Positions 5,718 to 6,144 of a stretch of DNA of 6,144 bases are shown here, one piece after another; position 1 is the stretch's first letter, and the number at the start of each line of letters is the position of its first letter. Where the stretch lies: assembly GCA_050747825.1 (NCBI GenBank), contig JBOGJG010000164.1, positions 1 to 6,144 of the forward strand. Reading direction: 5' to 3'. The notes beneath the pieces are model-generated. The model saw only the letters and a program-made list of their open reading frames with translations, was not told where the DNA came from and did not search any database. The translations under genes and the position numbers were made by a program. The DNA is from JBOGJG01 sp050747825 (GTDB lineage: Bacteria; Acidobacteriota; UBA6911; RPQK01; JBOGJG01).

Positions 5718-5958
5718 CTTGGCGTATCTCTTCAAGCATCTCGAGCACATCGGTTCTAATGATTTCGGGATCGCCTTCGTATCTCTCGGCCATGGCGGCG
5801 ACGATCATTTCAACAGTGTTCCGGCCGTTACACATGTTCAGGATTTCCCAGGCAGTCTGGTCCAACTCCATATAGCCTTCCGGCATCATGAGCAGAAATC
5901 CCTCTGGTTTTTGCTGGAGATAAACGCCCTTTCTCAGGGCTGGTCTTCCGTCATCCAT
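5695..5958 (-). CDS. pqqD: PqqD-family RiPP recognition protein
   Basis: An 87-residue protein with the PqqD pattern: RP-L-GV near the N-terminus, then LLMMPEGYMELDQTAWEIL (22-40), CNGRNTVEMIV (43-53), an acidic helix with a DVLEML block (70-75) and a final GLLE (82-85). PqqD and relatives form a winged-helix RiPP recognition element that holds a precursor peptide (PqqA in PQQ synthesis) and presents it to a radical-SAM enzyme (PqqE). Length fits the family. An in-frame TGA two codons before ATG 5958 fixes the start; the Shine-Dalgarno sequence is weak. The stop lies inside the dipeptidase gene. No pqqA, pqqB, pqqC or pqqE is in the window. They could lie elsewhere, or this could serve another peptide-modification system. 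The symbol is given for family resemblance, not proven PQQ function. Confidence 0.82.
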   Translation of the reverse strand: MDDGRPALRKGVYLQQKPEGFLLMMPEGYMELDQTAWEILNMCNGRNTVEMIVAAMAERYEGDPEIIRTDVLEMLEEIRQDGLLEYR

Positions 5959-6002
5959 TCTTCAGCTATGTATTCTAACAGCCTGTGGTAAAAGTCCTGA
6001 GG

Positions 6003-6120
6003 GGCCGTGCGCCAGGGAAGTGGAGTCGTCCGGCCAGGCGAGAGGAGGAAGGCGATGCTACAGCATCGTCGACGACGAACAACGCAGCCGGCGGCGGCAA
6101 TCCCCTGGCGCCCTTTGGGT
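6003..6120. repeat. Nested inverted repeats, possible structured RNA or palindromic element
   Basis: No gene is evident from 5959 to the right edge. Three nested pairs of arms occur. The outer pair is GCGCCAGGG (6009-6017) with CCCTGGCGC (6103-6111). The middle pair is GTCGTC (6025-6030) with GACGAC (6071-6076). The inner pair is GGCGATGC (6051-6058) with GCATCGTC (6063-6070) around the loop TACA, with one G-U pair on the plus strand. The outer and middle stems pair on either strand; the inner one is slightly better as plus-strand RNA. A small CCC-TTT-GGG palindrome follows at 6111-6119. On the minus strand the element lies just 5' of the PqqD-like gene, so it could be its leader. Alternatively it is a dispersed REP- or MITE-like repeat. 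No known riboswitch or ncRNA consensus was recognised. Confidence 0.4.
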
Positions 6121-6144
6121 TAGGGGCGGCGAGGACCCGTCTGC

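Noticed and set aside
5972..5977. TAGAAT as a -10 box for the PqqD-like gene
   Set aside because: No acceptable -35 hexamer lies 16-18 bp upstream and the spacing to the start codon is very short. AT-rich matches like this occur by chance.

Overview
The window looks like a bacterial chromosome fragment with moderate to high GC (estimated by eye). It carries accessory and housekeeping-type genes on both strands with very little spacer. The mix is a PqqD-like protein, an M19 dipeptidase, a DUF2071 protein, a membrane-stress-type holin-like/DUF3618 pair and a poxvirus-type topoisomerase IB remnant. Together with the CCCGCCA heptamer tract at the left edge, this resembles soil Acidobacteriota or a related environmental phylum. 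That assignment is an impression from gene content; no rRNA or marker gene is present to prove it.

Left part (1-1603): a low-complexity heptamer tract (1-83) is followed by a nucleotidyltransferase-like gene on the plus strand. That gene is broken twice, by a 13-bp near-perfect tandem duplication that shifts the frame (261-286) and by an in-frame TGA (652-654). Its 3' end overlaps an intact calcineurin-like metallophosphoesterase (899-1603) by 23 bp.

Middle (1604-2871): this is a zone of gene decay. A type IB topoisomerase on the minus strand keeps only its N-terminal ~79 residues. Divergent from it is a holin-like two-helix membrane protein (PF07332-type) that lacks a recognisable N-terminus and start signal. 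It overlaps an apparently intact DUF3618-type single-helix membrane protein (2410-2871).

Right part (2851-5958): genes are packed tightly in alternating orientation. A DHA1-like MFS exporter (minus) overlaps the DUF3618 gene tail-to-tail. Its start codon shares the palindrome CATG with the start codon of a divergent DUF2071 protein (plus, 4001-4711). After a 10-bp convergent gap come an M19 renal-dipeptidase-type enzyme and, upstream of it and overlapping it by 23 bp, a PqqD-like RiPP-recognition protein (both minus). The PqqD-dipeptidase pair is the most suggestive functional unit, because PQQ-type maturation needs proteolysis of a modified peptide. No other PQQ gene lies in the window.

Right edge (5959-6144): there is no good gene. 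The sequence forms nested inverted repeats, compatible with a structured RNA, a structured leader of the pqqD operon, or a palindromic dispersed repeat.
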